Below, in pieces: positions 8,679 through 9,336 of a stretch of 9,336 nucleotides of DNA. Origin of the DNA: Acetobacteraceae bacterium (GTDB lineage Bacteria > Pseudomonadota > Alphaproteobacteria > Acetobacterales > Acetobacteraceae); NCBI GenBank assembly GCA_027311485.1, contig DAICYU010000110.1, positions 1 through 9,336 on the forward strand, read 5' to 3'. Each line of letters opens with the position of its first letter. The stretch's first letter is position 1. The position numbers and the translations under genes are program-made. The notes below the pieces were generated by a model, which did no database searches, had not been told where the DNA came from, and worked only from the letters and a program-made list of their open reading frames with translations.

Positions 8679-9336
8679 TTAATGGCCCGTGCAGACACCC
8701 TTGTCGTTTTGGCCCGCTGGATGGCCCGGCACAGGAGCGAGGTGAACCTTTGCGAAGGATGGTTCCTCGTCAGATGGGAATGGCTTTGTGCCAGCGGGGT
8801 AGCAGTCCGACGCCAGCAGGAACGCCATAACATCGGCGCTCTCGGTTGGCGACAGAGTCGCCGGGGCGTTGCGCGGCATCATCTTGAAGACGATGTAGCG
8901 AATGATCTGCAGCGTCCAGCCGTTATGCTGCGCCGTCGAGAGGAAATCGGTTCCGGCAACTGACGGCGCGGCTGTACCCTGAAGGTTCGCGCCGTGGCAA
9001 GCGACACAGTGCGACGCGAAGATCTTGCTGCCGGCCTCTGCTTGCGCCTTGGTGTAAAGAGCCGGAAGCGAGTCACCACTGGACGCGGCTGGCTTGGCTT
9101 GGGCGGAGTCAGGCGCCGGCTGCTGCGGTGGGGGTGTTGAGGGCGCCACGGTCTTTGATGCGGCCACCTCGGTCTGTGCAGCCTGCTGCGTCGGTGCCGC
9201 CTGGGCAGTATCGCGCGCCGGAGCCGCCGGAGCCGCCTCGGCGTGCTTGCTACAGGCGTTTATGACCAGCTTATTCGCGGCGGTGTACAGTATGATCGCA
9301 CCATTCTGCACAGCCACATCCGTCGCGCCGGTATCC
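8679..9336 (-). CDS. c-type cytochrome domain protein, 5' end beyond the window
   Basis: The last 218 residues of a periplasmic electron-transfer protein with one covalently bound heme are visible. The heme-attachment motif CVACH is at 8994-9008. A downstream KMMPRNAP segment supplies the probable axial methionine, as in class I monoheme cytochromes. Upstream of the heme domain, about 55 residues rich in Ala, Pro and Gln form a flexible tether. Before that comes a beta-like stretch (VAVQNGAIILYTAANKL) ending at a cysteine. Two extra cysteines flank the C-terminal tail (SDCYPAG, GVCTGH) and could pair. The frame is open to the right edge. An in-frame GTG at 9317 has no ribosome site, and no signal peptide follows it, so the true start is probably outside the window. 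The missing part could be a beta-propeller or another redox domain; that is inference. Confidence 0.8.
   Translation of the reverse strand, partial: DTGATDVAVQNGAIILYTAANKLVINACSKHAEAAPAAPARDTAQAAPTQQAAQTEVAASKTVAPSTPPPQQPAPDSAQAKPAASSGDSLPALYTKAQAEAGSKIFASHCVACHGANLQGTAAPSVAGTDFLSTAQHNGWTLQIIRYIVFKMMPRNAPATLSPTESADVMAFLLASDCYPAGTKPFPSDEEPSFAKVHLAPVPGHPAGQNDKGVCTGH

Overview
The window looks like chromosomal DNA of a high-GC alphaproteobacterium, with an acetic-acid-bacterium relative (Acetobacteraceae/Rhodospirillales) as the best guess. The clues are an alphaproteobacterial-type LexA box (GAAC-N7-GAAC), a UvrA whose first zinc finger reads CPVS, strongly GC-ending codons, and periplasmic transport and cytochrome genes typical of that group. 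The family-level assignment is inference; no rRNA or other marker gene is present.

Layout from left to right. Positions 1-150 hold a run of short inverted repeats and no gene I can support. ssb (minus strand, 208-756) ends at a GNRA-loop terminator (153-170). ssb and uvrA (plus, 902-3763) are divergent and share a 145-bp promoter region. That region carries a perfect SOS box (865-879), which covers the -35 element of a good ssb promoter. A transaldolase gene (plus, 3879-5075) follows uvrA after 115 bp. It converges on a gene for a secreted branched-chain-amino-acid-type ABC substrate-binding protein (minus, 5174-6382), with a 9-bp stem-loop between them. A 465-bp gene-free divergent region (6383-6847), including a 13-bp-stem hairpin in the leader of the binding-protein gene, separates it from a four-helix DUF2254 membrane protein (plus, 6848-8188). 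After about 490 bp without a supported gene, the window ends inside a gene for a c-type cytochrome (minus, 8679 to beyond the right edge). The heme domain of this protein is tethered by an Ala/Pro/Gln-rich linker to something upstream that is cut off.

How the genes fit together: ssb and uvrA form a DNA-damage unit, with UvrA recognising lesions for excision repair and SSB protecting single strands, probably under joint LexA control. Transaldolase belongs to the non-oxidative pentose phosphate pathway. The other three genes (periplasmic binding protein, DUF2254 membrane protein, cytochrome c) are envelope or periplasmic functions. They have no visible operon link to each other or to the repair genes.

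I did not find a new multi-gene system, CRISPR array, mobile element or RNA gene. The most informative non-coding signals are the SOS box/promoter overlap, the hairpin at 6417-6446 and the cluster of inverted repeats at 11-75.
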